Shown piece by piece: positions 5,174 through 6,287 of a stretch of DNA of 6,287 bases. Positions within the stretch are counted from its first letter, which is position 1, and every line of letters begins with the position of its first letter. Below the pieces are notes generated by a model. That model did no database searches. It saw only the letters and a program-made list of their open reading frames with translations, and was not told where the DNA came from. Origin of the DNA: Acidobacteriota bacterium (GTDB taxonomy: Bacteria; Acidobacteriota; Terriglobia; Bryobacterales; Bryobacteraceae); assembly GCA_018268875.1 (NCBI GenBank), contig JAFDVT010000213.1, positions 1 to 6,287 on the forward strand, given 5' to 3'. The position numbers were made by a program, and so were the translations under genes.

Positions 5174-6287
5174 ACAAAAACTCGTTGGAATTGAAGAGTA
5201 CGCGGCAGTACAACGCAAAGCTTTGTTCCTTCAAAAAGCCGTCCGCCAACTGCCGTTCGCGGTCGCTCGGCTGCCGCTGGAACAAGAACTTGTACGCCGC
5301 GCCGATCTTGTCGTCTTCCTTGGCCGCGCGCGCCGCCAGCAGCGACGCCTGCCGCAGGACAAATGGATTGTTCAGCAGCGTCAACGCCTGGACTGGCGTG
5401 TTCGACAAACTGCGCTGCGGAGTGGCCACCGAAGGATCCGGGCAATCGAAGCTGTCGATCATGATTCGCTCGCCGCCGCGCACCACAAAGCGATACACCG
5501 ACCGGCCCCAAACCTCCGGCCCATCGTTGTCCAAGGCCTTGTAGATGTACGAACCGGCGTCGCCTTTTTTCTGCAGCATGTACCCCGGCCCGCCATCGCG
5601 ACGCTGGAGATTCCCGGTCGCTGCCAGCATGGAATCGCGCAATGTTTCGGCATCCATCCGGCGAAGCGGCATGTGCCACAACAACCGGTTGTCGGCATCG
5701 GCCTGCGCGGCTTTCTCATTGAACGCCGACGACTGCTGGTAGGTATCCGACGTCAGAATCAGGCGATGCAGCCACTTCAGATCCCAACCGTTTTCCACGA
5801 ACGACACGGCCAGCCAGTCCAGCAACTCGGGGTGCGACGGCCGGTCGCCGCTCAGGCCGAAGTCGCTCGGCGTATTCACAAGTCCGCGGCCGAAATGGTA
5901 GTACCACACGCGGTTCACGATCACTCGCGCCGTCAGCGGATTCTCGGGGCTCGCGATCCAGTCCGCAAGCGCCAGACGCGCCGGTTTATCGGCTGGTAAT
6001 TCGTTCGGCAACTGCGCGACCGCCGTCAGCGTACCGGCATGCACCTGTTCCTTAGGCTTCGATACCGAACCGCGCTCGAGCAGGTAGCTCGGCGCGCCCG
6101 GCTTTGGCACCGCCGAATACAACTTGCGAGGTTCGGGGAAGGCCGCCAATTCGTCCTTGATCTTGGCGATCTCATCCAGGATCCGCAGCCGCTGCGCCTT
6201 CTGTTCCGTGCTCAATTGCGACAACAGTTCTTCGGTCGAAACGGTGGGCAAATCCAGTTCGTTCGCGCCGACGTGATCGAGCGACGA
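5163..6287 (-). CDS. DUF1553 (PSD1) protein, C-terminal part (N-terminus beyond right edge)
   Basis: The minus-strand frame is open from the right edge to TAA at 5163-5165 and shows 374 residues, the C-terminal part of what are normally 700-1000-residue proteins. Residues below are counted from the edge. A charged, helix-forming linker (about 22-49, possibly coiled coil) is followed by the strand region SYLLERGSVSKP (67-78), then the PSD1/DUF1553 domain from about 103: RLALADWIASPENPLTARV, NRVWYYHFGRGLV, TPSDFGLSGDRPSHPELLDWLA, LKWLHRLILTSDTYQQSS, RRMDAETLRDSMLA, and ending with RVLFNSNEFLYVP at 362-374, the typical C-terminus. Full-length relatives carry a signal peptide, often a cytochrome c-like PSCyt1 domain, and a PSCyt2/DUF1549 domain upstream; none of this can be seen here. 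An apparent TTG start at 6251 is only an internal leucine codon. It is paired with DUF1501 and probably exported; function unknown. Confidence 0.93.
   Translation of the reverse strand, partial: SSLDHVGANELDLPTVSTEELLSQLSTEQKAQRLRILDEIAKIKDELAAFPEPRKLYSAVPKPGAPSYLLERGSVSKPKEQVHAGTLTAVAQLPNELPADKPARLALADWIASPENPLTARVIVNRVWYYHFGRGLVNTPSDFGLSGDRPSHPELLDWLAVSFVENGWDLKWLHRLILTSDTYQQSSAFNEKAAQADADNRLLWHMPLRRMDAETLRDSMLAATGNLQRRDGGPGYMLQKKGDAGSYIYKALDNDGPEVWGRSVYRFVVRGGERIMIDSFDCPDPSVATPQRSLSNTPVQALTLLNNPFVLRQASLLAARAAKEDDKIGAAYKFLFQRQPSDRERQLADGFLKEQSFALYCRVLFNSNEFLYVP

Noticed and set aside
3812..5194. A 460-codon open frame on the plus strand opposite the DUF1501 gene, and similar long antisense frames at 75-1118, 1632-2663 and 5001-5999
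   Set aside because: The translations are Arg/His/Val-rich with no family motif, and they lie opposite genes with clear domain signatures. Long antisense frames are expected in GC-rich codon usage.
6249..6251. TTG as the start of the DUF1553 gene
   Set aside because: The frame continues open to the window edge, and the family normally has several hundred more N-terminal residues. This TTG is an internal leucine codon.

Overview
The window looks like an ordinary chromosomal segment from a high-GC bacterium, most likely an Acidobacteriota of the Solibacter/Bryobacter type. This rests on gene content: a DUF1553/DUF1501 pair (common in Planctomycetota, Verrucomicrobiota and Solibacter-like Acidobacteriota), a stand-alone ExeA-type AAA ATPase, and a CNNM/CorC membrane protein next to a GAF-like protein. 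No alignment could be run, so the taxonomic call is an inference.

Layout, left to right. A first minus-strand group reads from about 2552 down to the left edge: an ExeA/GspA-like AAA ATPase (1650-2552), a CNNM/HlyC/CorC-type membrane protein with a CBS pair (267-1619), and the start of a possible GAF-domain protein (1-266, cut by the window edge). Gaps are 30 bp and 0 bp, so this is probably one transcription unit. A 163-bp divergent intergenic region (2553-2715) separates it from the only plus-strand gene, a winged-helix AlkZ-like DNA glycosylase family protein (2716-3801). A second minus-strand group enters from the right edge: the C-terminal part of a DUF1553 (PSD1) protein (5163-6287) and, overlapping it by 11 bp, a DUF1501 protein with a twin-arginine signal (3782-5173). 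The 3' end of the DUF1501 gene overlaps the 3' end of the glycosylase-like gene tail to tail by 20 bp.

How the genes work together: the DUF1553-DUF1501 pair is a recurrent two-gene module of exported proteins whose substrate is unknown. The ATPase, CNNM and GAF-like genes are probably co-transcribed, but no shared pathway can be read from the sequence. The AlkZ-like gene appears to be a single-gene unit, and any role in alkylation or crosslink repair is inferred from its family.

Coding density is close to complete. I saw no tRNA or rRNA, CRISPR array, insertion sequence, phage gene or convincing terminator. I did not find a clearly novel system. The findings are modest points about gene architecture and family-specific motifs.
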